From Profundicola sp048268105 (GTDB taxonomy: Bacteria; Bacteroidota; Bacteroidia; Flavobacteriales; Weeksellaceae): a DNA stretch of 64,000 nt. Below the pieces are notes generated by a model that did not search any database, was not told where the DNA came from, and saw only the letters and a program-made list of their open reading frames with translations. Position numbers and translations under genes: made by a program. Each line of letters starts with the position of its first letter. Position 1 is the stretch's first letter. This document shows, one piece after another, positions 15,297-24,439 of the stretch. Where the stretch lies: positions 1-64,000 of the forward strand of contig JBLWWH010000003.1 of the NCBI GenBank assembly GCA_048268105.1, given 5' to 3'.

Positions 15297-17294
15297 TTAA
15301 ATATCTCTCAAAACCTCATCATCCACCAAATTCGGAATCGTCACTTTCAAATCGGGTCTGCGCTCCATTTCGCGTTTAATGGCAAATAAAGCTTCGTCAT
15401 TTCTTGCCCAAGCTCTTCTTGCAATACCATTGTTTACATCATAAAATAGCATCGCTTTTAATCTTCTATCAGCATTTTCGGAACCGTCTAATAACATTCC
15501 AAATCCTCCATTGATAACTTCGCCCCAACCAACGCCACCACCATTGTGAATGCTTACCCAAGTGGCACCTCTAAAACTGTCGCCAATCACATTGTGAATC
15601 GCCATATCCGCCGTAAAGCGAGAGCCATCATAAATATTACTGGTTTCTCTGTAAGGCGAATCCGTTCCGCTTACATCATGGTGATCTCGTCCTAACACCA
15701 CCGGTGCTGAAATCTCACTAGACTTAATCGCGTTATTGAATGCTTCGGCAATTTTAGACCTTCCTTCTGCATCGGCATATAGAATTCTCGCTTGTGATCC
15801 CACAACTAATTTATTTTGAAGTGCTTCTTCAATCCACTTCATATTATCGGCCATTTGCTGTTGAATTTCTTCTGGAGCTGTCGCCTTAATCTCACTCATA
15901 ACAGCATGGGCAATTTCATCGGTTTTCTTTAAATCTTCTGGATTTCCTGAGGTACAAACCCATCTGAACGGTCCAAAACCATAATCAAAACACATCGGGC
16001 CTAAAATATCTTGCACATAGCTTGGAAATTTAAATTCCTTGCCATCTTGTCCTTTAACGTCTGCTCCTGCGCGAGAGGCTTCTAATAAAAACGCATTTCC
16101 ATAATCAAAGAAATAAGTTCCTTTTTCTGCATGCTTATTAATAGATGCTGCTTGTCTTCTCAGTGATTCTTGAACCAATTCTTTGAATTTTTCTGGTTCT
16201 TCTGCGATTAATCTATTCGCCTCATCAAAAGAAACCCCCACTGGATAATATCCACCACTCCAAGGATTGTGTAGTGAAGTTTGGTCTGAACCCACATGAA
16301 CAAATATTTCTTCCTCTAAGAATTTTTCCCAAACATCTACAACGTTTCCAATAAACGCAATGGAAACTACTTCTTGTTTTTCTTGCGCTTCACGAACTCG
16401 TTTGACAAGCTCATCTATGTCATCCATCAAAACATCGACCCAGCCTTGCTCGTGACGTTTTGTTGCCGCCGCAGAATTCACTTCAGCACAAACTGTAATG
16501 CACTCCGCAATGTTTCCTGCTTTAGGTTGAGCTCCAGACATTCCCCCAAGACCAGCAGTTAAAAAGATTTTCCCATTAGGGGATTCAGCTTTTTTCAACA
16601 TTTTTCTAAATGCATTCATCACGGTAATGGTCGTTCCGTGCACAATTCCTTGAGGCCCAATGTACATGTAAGAACCTGCTGTCATTTGGCCATATTGAGT
16701 AACACCTAATGCATTAAACTTCTCCCAATCGTCTGGAGCTGAATAATTAGGGATCATCATTCCATTGGTAACAACCACTCTTGGTGCGTCTTTATGAGAC
16801 GGAAATAAGCCCATCGGATGACCTGAATACATGTGTAATGTTTGATCTTCAGTCATTTCTGCCAAATATTTCATGGTCAATAAATATTGAGCCCAGTTTT
16901 GAAATACAGCTCCATTTCCGCCATAGGTAATCAGTTCATCTGGATGCTGTGCAACAGCAGGATCCAAGTTATTTTGAATCATTAGCATGATGGACTTTGC
17001 TTGTTCAGAATTCCCAGGATACTCAGAAATAGGTCGAGCATACATATCATATGCTGGGCGGAATCGATACATATAAATTCTTCCGTATTTATCTAATTCT
17101 TCTGCAAATTCTGGCGCTAAAGTAGCATGCCAATCCTTAGGAAAATATCGCAAAGCATTTTCTATAGCCAATTTGCGTTCAGCTGTATTTAATATTTTTT
17201 TGCGAACTGGAGCATGTGGAACCTTTTCGTTTCTTTGTTGTGGTTGAGGTAATTCTGTAGGAATTCCTTGTAATATTTGGTCTTTGAAAGTCAT
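15297..17294 (-). CDS. hutU: Urocanate hydratase (long form)
   Basis: 665 residues, about 100 longer than the well-studied Pseudomonas enzyme, as is usual for the Bacteroidota form. It carries the NAD-binding loop GLGGMSGAQPKAGNIA and the active-site Cys in FRWVCTSGNPEDL. It converts urocanate to imidazolonepropionate, the second step of histidine breakdown, using NAD+ as a tightly bound cofactor. Last gene of the unit hutH-hutI-deacetylase-hutU; 27 bases separate it from the deacetylase gene. Start codon 17294 is preceded by an A-rich stretch typical of this group. Confidence 0.95.
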   Translation of the reverse strand: MTFKDQILQGIPTELPQPQQRNEKVPHAPVRKKILNTAERKLAIENALRYFPKDWHATLAPEFAEELDKYGRIYMYRFRPAYDMYARPISEYPGNSEQAKSIMLMIQNNLDPAVAQHPDELITYGGNGAVFQNWAQYLLTMKYLAEMTEDQTLHMYSGHPMGLFPSHKDAPRVVVTNGMMIPNYSAPDDWEKFNALGVTQYGQMTAGSYMYIGPQGIVHGTTITVMNAFRKMLKKAESPNGKIFLTAGLGGMSGAQPKAGNIAECITVCAEVNSAAATKRHEQGWVDVLMDDIDELVKRVREAQEKQEVVSIAFIGNVVDVWEKFLEEEIFVHVGSDQTSLHNPWSGGYYPVGVSFDEANRLIAEEPEKFKELVQESLRRQAASINKHAEKGTYFFDYGNAFLLEASRAGADVKGQDGKEFKFPSYVQDILGPMCFDYGFGPFRWVCTSGNPEDLKKTDEIAHAVMSEIKATAPEEIQQQMADNMKWIEEALQNKLVVGSQARILYADAEGRSKIAEAFNNAIKSSEISAPVVLGRDHHDVSGTDSPYRETSNIYDGSRFTADMAIHNVIGDSFRGATWVSIHNGGGVGWGEVINGGFGMLLDGSENADRRLKAMLFYDVNNGIARRAWARNDEALFAIKREMERRPDLKVTIPNLVDDEVLRDI

Positions 17295-17321
17295 TTTAAA
17301 TTAATTTTTAAAAAGGAAAAA

Positions 17322-18794
17322 TTATTTTCTTTTATTATAAATCTGCCCGTTAATTAAGCTTTTTCCAGCAAATAGTTGGTCTATTGTCACCAAGTGATAG
17401 CCTTTTTTCTTCAATGCCGAAATCACTTTAGGCATTGCTTCTACAGTTGATTTATGAATGTCGTGTGCCAGAACGATTACATTTGGCTTTGCTTCACTCA
17501 TTCTTTGGGCAACTAATGTAGCATCACGATCTTTCCAATCTAATGGATCGAGATCCCATAAAATAATGGGCATTTTGGCAATCTCTTTTACTGAATTATT
17601 ATAAGAACCATATGGCGGACGAAATACGTTGGGTGCCTTACCTGTTATGTTTTTAATGGTTTGATTTGTTTCATTTATTTGTTGCTCGATATCTGCTTTA
17701 GATAGTTTTTTTAAATCTTTATGATCCCAACTATGATTTCCGATTTGGTGTCCTTCGTGAAAAGTTCTCAAAACTGTATTTTTTTGAACCTTAGCCGATT
17801 TACCTAATACAAAAAATGTTGCTTTCGCATCATTTTCTTTTAAAATATCCAACAGTTGATTCGTATAAACCGAAGGGCCATCATCGAATGTTAATGCCAC
17901 ACAAGGAACTTCACCGCAGTTTATATCGCTCTCTTCAGGTGTAGTTTGCGTTAAGTTATCCGCTGCTGCTGGAGTAGATTCATCTACTTTAATGTGAAAC
18001 AATTCTTGATACTTATCAGAAACGAAATTCTTGTATTCCTGTGGTTTTAGTGTAACTTCAATATTTTTAAAATTGCCTGAAGCCACTTGGTATTTATCAA
18101 AGTAAATGGTCAGGTTTCCAGATTCATCCCATGCATAGGCATGAAAATTTTTCTCTTCAGCTGTCGTCCCTTGCTCAATTTGTTGTTGCATATTCGACCA
18201 CATAGCTTTACGATCCTCTTCTGTAAGACCTTCCATGGAATCAAGTTTATCTTTTAAAACTATTTCGGTTTTATCTCGAATAACTTTTACCACCTTTTTA
18301 AACTCACTTTCCGAAGAAAATAAGTCAGAAAATTTAATTAATTGCCTTGATTCAAGATCGTAGATATGTGTAAAGTATTGAACATCATAGTTGTTGCCAT
18401 AGGATGTGTAGCGCTCTATCAAAAAGCCTAAAAAGTGATTGCTCTGTTCAATTACTTCGAAGTGTTGTCCAAAACTAACTTTCGAAACTGCTTCCTCACC
18501 ATGATTTTTAGAAACTTCTTTGAATTTATCATAATAAGTTTGAATAAATTTTTCTTCCTCCTTATTGATAAAATCATAAACCGTATTTGGGTAAGATCCA
18601 TGAAATCGATTCTTGATTTCATCTCCTTCAGAACCAACTTGTATCGTTTTTACCTGAATACTATCGGTTAAATCCTCAGATGATTGAATTACCGAAGTTT
18701 CTTCAACTTCATTTTGATTTTCCTGCTGATTATTAGCGTTTTTACAGCCAATAATAGAGCCGATTAATAATAGCGTGAACAGTGTTTTTTTCAT
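17322..18794 (-). CDS. PdaC-like polysaccharide deacetylase lipoprotein
   Basis: 490 residues. A lipoprotein signal (MKKTLFTLLLIGSIIGC, Cys 17) is followed by a DUF4163/DUF3298-like domain (about 45-265; RFHGSYPNTVYDFINKEEEKF, FTHIYDLESRQLIKFSDLF) and a C-terminal NodB deacetylase domain (about 295-475). The catalytic motifs are intact: TFDDGP, HSWDH, RPPYGSY, WDLDPLDWKD and LAHD. The same order of domains occurs in Bacillus PdaC, a peptidoglycan deacetylase. It probably acts on envelope glycan, anchored to a membrane. Its place inside the hut operon (35 bases after hutI, 27 before hutU) is unexpected. Confidence 0.85.
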   Translation of the reverse strand: MKKTLFTLLLIGSIIGCKNANNQQENQNEVEETSVIQSSEDLTDSIQVKTIQVGSEGDEIKNRFHGSYPNTVYDFINKEEEKFIQTYYDKFKEVSKNHGEEAVSKVSFGQHFEVIEQSNHFLGFLIERYTSYGNNYDVQYFTHIYDLESRQLIKFSDLFSSESEFKKVVKVIRDKTEIVLKDKLDSMEGLTEEDRKAMWSNMQQQIEQGTTAEEKNFHAYAWDESGNLTIYFDKYQVASGNFKNIEVTLKPQEYKNFVSDKYQELFHIKVDESTPAAADNLTQTTPEESDINCGEVPCVALTFDDGPSVYTNQLLDILKENDAKATFFVLGKSAKVQKNTVLRTFHEGHQIGNHSWDHKDLKKLSKADIEQQINETNQTIKNITGKAPNVFRPPYGSYNNSVKEIAKMPIILWDLDPLDWKDRDATLVAQRMSEAKPNVIVLAHDIHKSTVEAMPKVISALKKKGYHLVTIDQLFAGKSLINGQIYNKRK

Positions 18795-18829
18795 GTAATT
18801 ATGAAAGTATTAATGATATTTAATTCTAA

Positions 18830-20062
18830 TTAATGAAGTGCGCTTTCGCCCTTCACATAAACAGCCGAAGGAGTAAGGCGACCTTGCTGATAAGTGATTT
18901 CTTGATAATTATATGTATCAAAAATGGCAAAATTAGCTTCAAATCCTGTATCTAATTGTCCGATTTTTTCCTCCCTTAATGCATAAGCCGCTCTGGTTGT
19001 AATTCCAGCAAATACCTCGGCGTTGCTTAGCTTTTGAAAAGTAGCAATAATCGATGCTTGTGACAATAGATTTCCTTGAGGTCCAGAACCTGGATTCCAG
19101 TCTGAGGCAATAGAAACACAGGCTCCTGCATCTAATAAAGCTCTAGCTGGCGTAAACGCACATCCAAGACCTAATGTAGCTCCTGGTAATGCGGTGGCTA
19201 CAGTATCAGAATTGGCTAACATTTCAACTTCTTTCTGTGTACTCGCTTCTAAATGATCTGCACTTACAGCACCAATTTTAATAGCCACTTCAGAACCTCC
19301 AGTAGAGAATTGATCCGCATGAACCGTAATGTCAAATCCCATTTCTTTTGCTTTCTGGAAATAAGGAATTGTCACAGCTTCATCAAATGCTTCTTCTTCA
19401 ATAAAAGCATCCATTCTTTTCGCTAAATTTTCTTCAATTAAAATGGGAAATAATTCTTCCTGCATTAATTTTAAATATTCAGCATGATTTCCATCAAAAT
19501 CTTTCGGTAAAGTATGGGCTGCTAAGCAAGTTGGAATTAAAGTTTGCTTGGTTTTTTTGCTAGCTTCTTTAATAGCTCTTAGCATTTTCAATTCTTCGTC
19601 TACCGTAAGTCCATATCCACTTTTCACCTCAACAGTTGTGATGCCAAGTGCCAATAATTCATTCGCTCTCTCTACAATTCCTTGAGTTAATTCTTCTTGG
19701 GTGGCTTTTCTAGTTTGAACTACTGTACTCCAAATACCACCACCTTCTCGGGCAATATCCATATAAGACTTTCCTGCGTTTCGCATGGCAAAGTCCATAG
19801 CACGAGTTCCGCCAAAGCAGATGTGGGTGTGTGTGTCAATTAAACCTGGTATGACAACTTTATTTCCTACTAGTTTTTCAAGTTGGGCATCCGGAAAATC
19901 TTGAATTAATTGATCGTAGTCACCAACTTGCTCAATATTTCCGTCGGCATTAATACAGATTCCTGCATTTTTAAGAATTTCTAATTGCTCGTCTTGCAAA
20001 CTTCCTTTTAGAGGCAAGTTTTGCATGCTCAATAATTGTGTGAATGGGCCTACTATCTTCAT
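18830..20062 (-). CDS. hutI: Imidazolonepropionase
   Basis: 410 residues, normal length. An amidohydrolase barrel with the metal site DTHTHICFGG near the start of the barrel, the conserved VEVKSGYGL, HADQFSTGG, SADHLEAS and the late SDWNPGSGP. It hydrolyses imidazolone-5-propionate to formiminoglutamate, step three of histidine degradation. Its ATG (20062) directly follows the last base of hutH (20063), so the two are translationally linked. No gene for formiminoglutamate removal (hutG or formiminotransferase) is seen in this window. Confidence 0.95.
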   Translation of the reverse strand: MKIVGPFTQLLSMQNLPLKGSLQDEQLEILKNAGICINADGNIEQVGDYDQLIQDFPDAQLEKLVGNKVVIPGLIDTHTHICFGGTRAMDFAMRNAGKSYMDIAREGGGIWSTVVQTRKATQEELTQGIVERANELLALGITTVEVKSGYGLTVDEELKMLRAIKEASKKTKQTLIPTCLAAHTLPKDFDGNHAEYLKLMQEELFPILIEENLAKRMDAFIEEEAFDEAVTIPYFQKAKEMGFDITVHADQFSTGGSEVAIKIGAVSADHLEASTQKEVEMLANSDTVATALPGATLGLGCAFTPARALLDAGACVSIASDWNPGSGPQGNLLSQASIIATFQKLSNAEVFAGITTRAAYALREEKIGQLDTGFEANFAIFDTYNYQEITYQQGRLTPSAVYVKGESALH

Positions 20063-21574
20063 TTATTTAATTCTAAATTCTTTTAATTCGTCTTTCTTAA
20101 TGATTTTAATCGCTTTATTAATCGCTTCAGAGAAAATCTCATCTTGTGTATAGTGAGGAATACTTTCTCTCACCTTACTATGAACTTTTTCTAGTGTTTC
20201 AGATGTTTTAAGAGGTCTAGCAAAGTCTAATGCTTGACACGCCGTGATTAATTCTATAGCTTGAATCTTCTCAAGATTATCTAAGATTTGATTTAATTTT
20301 CTACCTGAAATACTTCCCATACTAACGTGGTCTTCTTGTCCCATACTCGTTGGTACAGAATCCCCTGACGGCGGGAATAATAATGATTTATTCTCCGTTA
20401 CCAAAGCTGCAGTTGTATATTGAAGGATCATAAAACCTGAATTTAATCCGGTTTCTTTTAATAATAATTTTGGTAAGCTCACCTTCTCACCTTCTAAACT
20501 TAAATAAACTCTCCTGTCTGAGATATTTCCTAATTCTGCCACAGCGATTGAAGCATAATCCAACACCATGGCAAGCGGTTGACCATGGAAGTTTCCTCCA
20601 GAAATCGCATCACCATCGAGGGTAATAATGGGATTATCGGTAACTGAGTTTAATTCTATCTCCGTTAATTGTTTTAGATGTTTCCAAGCATTGCGGCTAG
20701 CCCCATGCACTTGTGGCATACATCTCAACGAATAGGGATCTTGAACCCTGTCACAATCTGCATGTGATGCTGGAATTTCAGAACCTTTTAAGTATTTTCT
20801 AATATTCTTAGCAACAGTTTTGGTGCCTTTGAAGGGGCGAATACTATGCAATTCTTTTCTGAATGGACTCACAGATCCTTTTAAAGCATCTAGCATCAAA
20901 GATCCGATTAAGTCAGCATTGTCCAATGCATTTTTCATTCTATAGACAGCCAAAACAGCATGTGCAAGAATGAATTGAGTTCCATTGATTAAGGCTAGAC
21001 CTTCTTTAGCACCTAAATCGATGGGTTTTAAATTTAACTCTTTATATACGTCTTCAGTAGTTCGGGTTTCTCCTTTGTGCTTAACCTGACCTAAACCAAT
21101 TAAAGGTAGAAATAAATGAGACAATGGAGCTAAATCTCCTGAAGCGCCAACAGAACCTTGCTCTGGTACCAGGGGTAAAATGTCATTTTCGAAAAGAAAT
21201 TTAATTCTTTCTATAGTTGCCAGTTGAATTCCCGAGTATCCACGAGATAAAGCATGCATCTTGGTTAGAAGCATCAATCGCACCAAATCATCAGAAAGTG
21301 GATTTCCAACGCCTACCGCATGACTCTTTAGAATGTTTTCTTGAAGCTTCCTAGTTTCTTCAGCAGAAATCTTAACTGTACATAAAGGTCCAAAACCTGT
21401 GTTTACACCATAAACAGTTTGATTTGAGGAAACAATTTTGTTAACGCGCTCTGTAGAAGCTTCTATATTTTTAATCGCTTTTTTGGATAAGCTAACTTTT
21501 GTTTTATTTTGAATGATAGACATGCATTTGCCCACCGTTAATTTAGATTCGCCTAAGAGAAATTCTGATGTCAT
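20063..21574 (-). CDS. hutH: Histidine ammonia-lyase
   Basis: 503 residues, normal length. The Ala-Ser-Gly triplet at 144-146 in GSVGASGDLAPLSH forms the self-made MIO electrophile. NGTQF and the C-terminal SMGQEDHVSMGS motif also match. It deaminates histidine to urocanate, the first step of the pathway. First gene of the hut unit, divergent from the metal ATPase gene with about 85 bases between starts. TATCTTTC on the minus strand at about 21600 resembles the -7 consensus with one mismatch. No hut repressor gene is nearby. Confidence 0.96.
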   Translation of the reverse strand: MTSEFLLGESKLTVGKCMSIIQNKTKVSLSKKAIKNIEASTERVNKIVSSNQTVYGVNTGFGPLCTVKISAEETRKLQENILKSHAVGVGNPLSDDLVRLMLLTKMHALSRGYSGIQLATIERIKFLFENDILPLVPEQGSVGASGDLAPLSHLFLPLIGLGQVKHKGETRTTEDVYKELNLKPIDLGAKEGLALINGTQFILAHAVLAVYRMKNALDNADLIGSLMLDALKGSVSPFRKELHSIRPFKGTKTVAKNIRKYLKGSEIPASHADCDRVQDPYSLRCMPQVHGASRNAWKHLKQLTEIELNSVTDNPIITLDGDAISGGNFHGQPLAMVLDYASIAVAELGNISDRRVYLSLEGEKVSLPKLLLKETGLNSGFMILQYTTAALVTENKSLLFPPSGDSVPTSMGQEDHVSMGSISGRKLNQILDNLEKIQAIELITACQALDFARPLKTSETLEKVHSKVRESIPHYTQDEIFSEAINKAIKIIKKDELKEFRIK

Positions 21575-21610
21575 ATGTTCTTATTTGATTAAGTCTTGAA
21601 AGATACAATT

Positions 21611-21642
21611 TTGATTAGATTTATTAAAATTGAATATTTTTG
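21611..21642 (+). promoter_or_regulatory. Promoter of the metal ATPase gene
   Basis: TTG at 21611-21613 and TATTTTTG at 21635-21642 with 21 bases between them match the Bacteroidota TTG-N17-23-TAnnTTTG promoter. The -7 box ends 16 bases before the ATG at 21659. Confidence 0.65.
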
Positions 21643-21658
21643 ATGTAGTTTTGTTAAT

Positions 21659-23650
21659 ATGGAAAAACATACCGAGAATCAGCAAGTTAATGAAGGCGGT
21701 CATGAGCATAATCATGGTGGGTTTTTAGGTGAAAACACTGAATTGTATTTTGCGATTGCTGCAGGTGTATTCTATTTTGCAGGAATAATCTTTGAGCATT
21801 TACTTGATCTAAATGATTGGTTTGAAAAAGGAAGTTATATAATCTCATTAATTTTTGGTGGATTTTATACTGCTAAAGAAGCCATTGAGAAAACAAGTAA
21901 AGCTGAGTTCGAGATTGATTTTCTGATGCTAGCCGCTGCTGTTGGAGCTGTCTATATAGATAGATGGGGAGAGGCTGCTTTGTTATTATTCTTATTTAGT
22001 TTAGGGCATGCGCTAGAGCATTATGCCATGAATAAAGCTAGAAAAAACATTAAATCATTAGGAGAATTAAGTCCGAAAGTAGCTTTTCTAAAGTTAAATG
22101 GTGAACTGGTAGAAACTCCTATTGAAGAATTGAAAATTGGCGATGTTATTTTAGTTAAGCCAAACTCAAAAATTGCTGCTGATGGGGTTGTGATAGAGGG
22201 ATCTTCGAGTGTTAATCAGGCCAATATTACAGGCGAAAGTATGCCGGTGGACAAGGAAGCTTTTACAGGAAATATTTCTAATCAGAAATTTGAGGATTTT
22301 GATAGTTTAAACAGGGTTTACACAGGAAGTATCAACGGAGACCGAGCACTTGAGATTCAAGTTTTAAAATTAAGTACTGATAGTGCGATTGCTAGAATGA
22401 TCTCCCTAGTGAGCGAAGTCGAAGGGAACAAATCTCCAACGCAATTATTGACAAAGAAATTTGAGAAATGGTATGTCCCTTCAGTCATTGTTTTCATCTT
22501 TTTATTATGTTTTGCTTTTTTAGTTTTAAATGAAACTTATGAAGAAAGTTTATATAGAGCTATTACAGTGTTGGTTGCTTCAAGTCCCTGTGCATTGGCT
22601 ATTTCTACTCCAAGTGCGGTGTTGAGCGGAGTGGCAAGGGCTGCTAGAGGTGGAGTTTTAATTAAAGGTGGAAGAGCCTTAGAGAATTTAGGAAACTTAA
22701 GAACAATTGCCTTCGATAAAACCGGAACTCTAACTGAAGGTAAACCAAAATTAACTTCTATTGTTGCTTTAAATAATTTTGATTTAACAGAGCTAAAGCA
22801 AATGGTTTTAGGTGTAGAAGGATTGAGTAATCATCCTTTGGCAAAGGCAATAGCTAAAGCATTGGAAGAGGGTCATAACATTAAAATTGAAAAAAGCGTA
22901 GCGGATTTAGAATCTGTGCAAGGGATGGGGATTACTGCTGAATATGATAATCGAACCGTGTTTATTGGTAATGAAAGATTGATGCAAGCAAACCGAATAA
23001 TGGTTTCGGCTCAAATCAAAGATAAAATGCAAGAACTCCTTTCTAATGGAGAAACAGCTATGTTGGTAGCCTATAATAACCTTTTAGTAGGGTTGATTAG
23101 TGTCATGGACTTACCAAGGGATACAGCTAAATCAACTTTACAAGAGTTAAAGAAAATAGGTATCGAAAACATGGTGATGCTTACAGGAGATCATCAAAAT
23201 GTGGGAGATAATATTGCAAAACAGATTGGTTTAACAGAGGCTAAAGGTGGATTAATGCCAGAGGATAAAGTTAAAGCGATTAAAGAGTTAATGGCAAAAT
23301 ATGAAAAAGTTGCCATGATTGGTGATGGTGTAAACGATGCGCCTGCAATGGCTACTGCTACAGTGGGTGTAGCTATGGGTGCTGCTGGTAGTGATGTAGC
23401 TTTAGAAACTGCAGATGTTGCTTTGATGTCTGATAAAATTGAACGTCTACCTTTCTTAATAGGTTTGAGTAGAGCATCAAAACGAATTATTCATCAAAAT
23501 ATTTGGATTAGTATGGGAATGGTGGCGATTCTTGTTCCATTAACTTTATTTGGAATTGCATCTATTGGTCCAGCGGTTATTCTGCATGAAGGCTCTACGC
23601 TTTTGGTGGTGTTGAATGCATTAAGATTATTAGCCTATAAAGAGAAATAA
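21659..23650 (+). CDS. P1B-4-type heavy-metal transporting ATPase
   Basis: 663 residues. A His-containing N-terminal tail (GGHEHNHGG), six core membrane helices plus extras, phosphorylation site DKTGT (Asp 353), TGES actuator loop and GDGVNDAPA hinge. The metal-binding helices carry SPC (309-311) rather than CPC, and HEGST (643-647). That combination marks the P1B-4 subgroup (CoaT/CtpD/PfeT), known to export Co(II), Fe(II) or related divalent ions. No N-terminal HMA domain is present. Its likely role is efflux of excess iron or cobalt across the inner membrane. It has its own promoter at 21611-21642 and no metal regulator gene beside it. Confidence 0.9.
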   Translation: MEKHTENQQVNEGGHEHNHGGFLGENTELYFAIAAGVFYFAGIIFEHLLDLNDWFEKGSYIISLIFGGFYTAKEAIEKTSKAEFEIDFLMLAAAVGAVYIDRWGEAALLLFLFSLGHALEHYAMNKARKNIKSLGELSPKVAFLKLNGELVETPIEELKIGDVILVKPNSKIAADGVVIEGSSSVNQANITGESMPVDKEAFTGNISNQKFEDFDSLNRVYTGSINGDRALEIQVLKLSTDSAIARMISLVSEVEGNKSPTQLLTKKFEKWYVPSVIVFIFLLCFAFLVLNETYEESLYRAITVLVASSPCALAISTPSAVLSGVARAARGGVLIKGGRALENLGNLRTIAFDKTGTLTEGKPKLTSIVALNNFDLTELKQMVLGVEGLSNHPLAKAIAKALEEGHNIKIEKSVADLESVQGMGITAEYDNRTVFIGNERLMQANRIMVSAQIKDKMQELLSNGETAMLVAYNNLLVGLISVMDLPRDTAKSTLQELKKIGIENMVMLTGDHQNVGDNIAKQIGLTEAKGGLMPEDKVKAIKELMAKYEKVAMIGDGVNDAPAMATATVGVAMGAAGSDVALETADVALMSDKIERLPFLIGLSRASKRIIHQNIWISMGMVAILVPLTLFGIASIGPAVILHEGSTLLVVLNALRLLAYKEK

Positions 23651-23675
23651 AATTGAATTATCTGATTCGATTATG

Positions 23676-23711
23676 AAAAAAAATCCCGAAACATTAAATT
23701 TCGGGATTTAT
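23676..23711 (-). terminator. Terminator between convergent genes
   Basis: AAATCCCGAAA (23681-23691) pairs with TTTCGGGATTT (23699-23709). On the minus strand eight T follow, ending the LOG gene operon. On the + strand TTTATATTTT follows, so it may also stop the ATPase transcript. Confidence 0.8.
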
Positions 23712-23731
23712 ATTTTGTGTTAATTTCTGTT

Positions 23732-24439
23732 TTAGAAATTCTGTTTGACAGCATATTTATCGTAGAAGGCTTTAATGTGACCAACTGCGTCTTCAGCTGT
23801 ATCTACCAATCTAAATAACTTTAAGTCTTCTTCCTTTATTTTTCCTTCTTCCAGTAAAGTTGCTTTCATCCAATCGATAAGTCCACCCCAATATTCAGTT
23901 CCTACCAAAACAATTGGGAAACGACCAATTTTGTCTGTTTGAATTAAGGTTAAAGCCTCAAATAATTCATCTAAAGTTCCGAATCCACCTGGTAAAGCGA
24001 TAAATCCTTGAGCATACTTTACTAACATTACTTTTCTAACGAAAAAATAATCGAAAGTGTGACTTAAGTTAAAGTCGATATAATCATTATTTCCGGCCTC
24101 AAAAGGTAGGGTGATTCCTAGACCAACCGATTTTCCGCCACCACGATTGGCTCCTTTATTAGCGGCTTCCATGATGCCTGGACCTCCTCCTGTAATAACA
24201 CCGAAACCAACTTTGGTGATTCCGTAGGCAATTTCTTCGGCTAATTCGTAATATTTATGGCTTGACTGAGTTCTAGCAGAGCCAAATATGGAAACGCAAG
24301 GACCTAATCTCGCCATACTTTCAAAACCAGCAACGAATTCGCTCATGATTTTGAAAACGGCCCAAGAATCATTTATCTTAACTTCATTCCAATCTTTTTG
24401 TTGAAATTTTTCTACTAATCTAGGATCTTGTTTATTCAT
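23732..24439 (-). CDS. LOG-family nucleoside monophosphate phosphoribohydrolase
   Basis: 235 residues, TIGR00730 type. The two family motifs are clear: GGGPGIMEAANKGA and LPGGFGTLDELFEALT, the latter with the catalytic Glu of PGGxGTxxE. Such enzymes split nucleoside 5'-monophosphates, including cytokinin forms in plants, to base plus ribose phosphate; in bacteria the in vivo substrate is often unclear. Its start overlaps the stop of the exonuclease gene by 4 bases, so it is translationally coupled as the last gene of a three-gene operon. Confidence 0.88.
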   Translation of the reverse strand: MNKQDPRLVEKFQQKDWNEVKINDSWAVFKIMSEFVAGFESMARLGPCVSIFGSARTQSSHKYYELAEEIAYGITKVGFGVITGGGPGIMEAANKGANRGGGKSVGLGITLPFEAGNNDYIDFNLSHTFDYFFVRKVMLVKYAQGFIALPGGFGTLDELFEALTLIQTDKIGRFPIVLVGTEYWGGLIDWMKATLLEEGKIKEEDLKLFRLVDTAEDAVGHIKAFYDKYAVKQNF

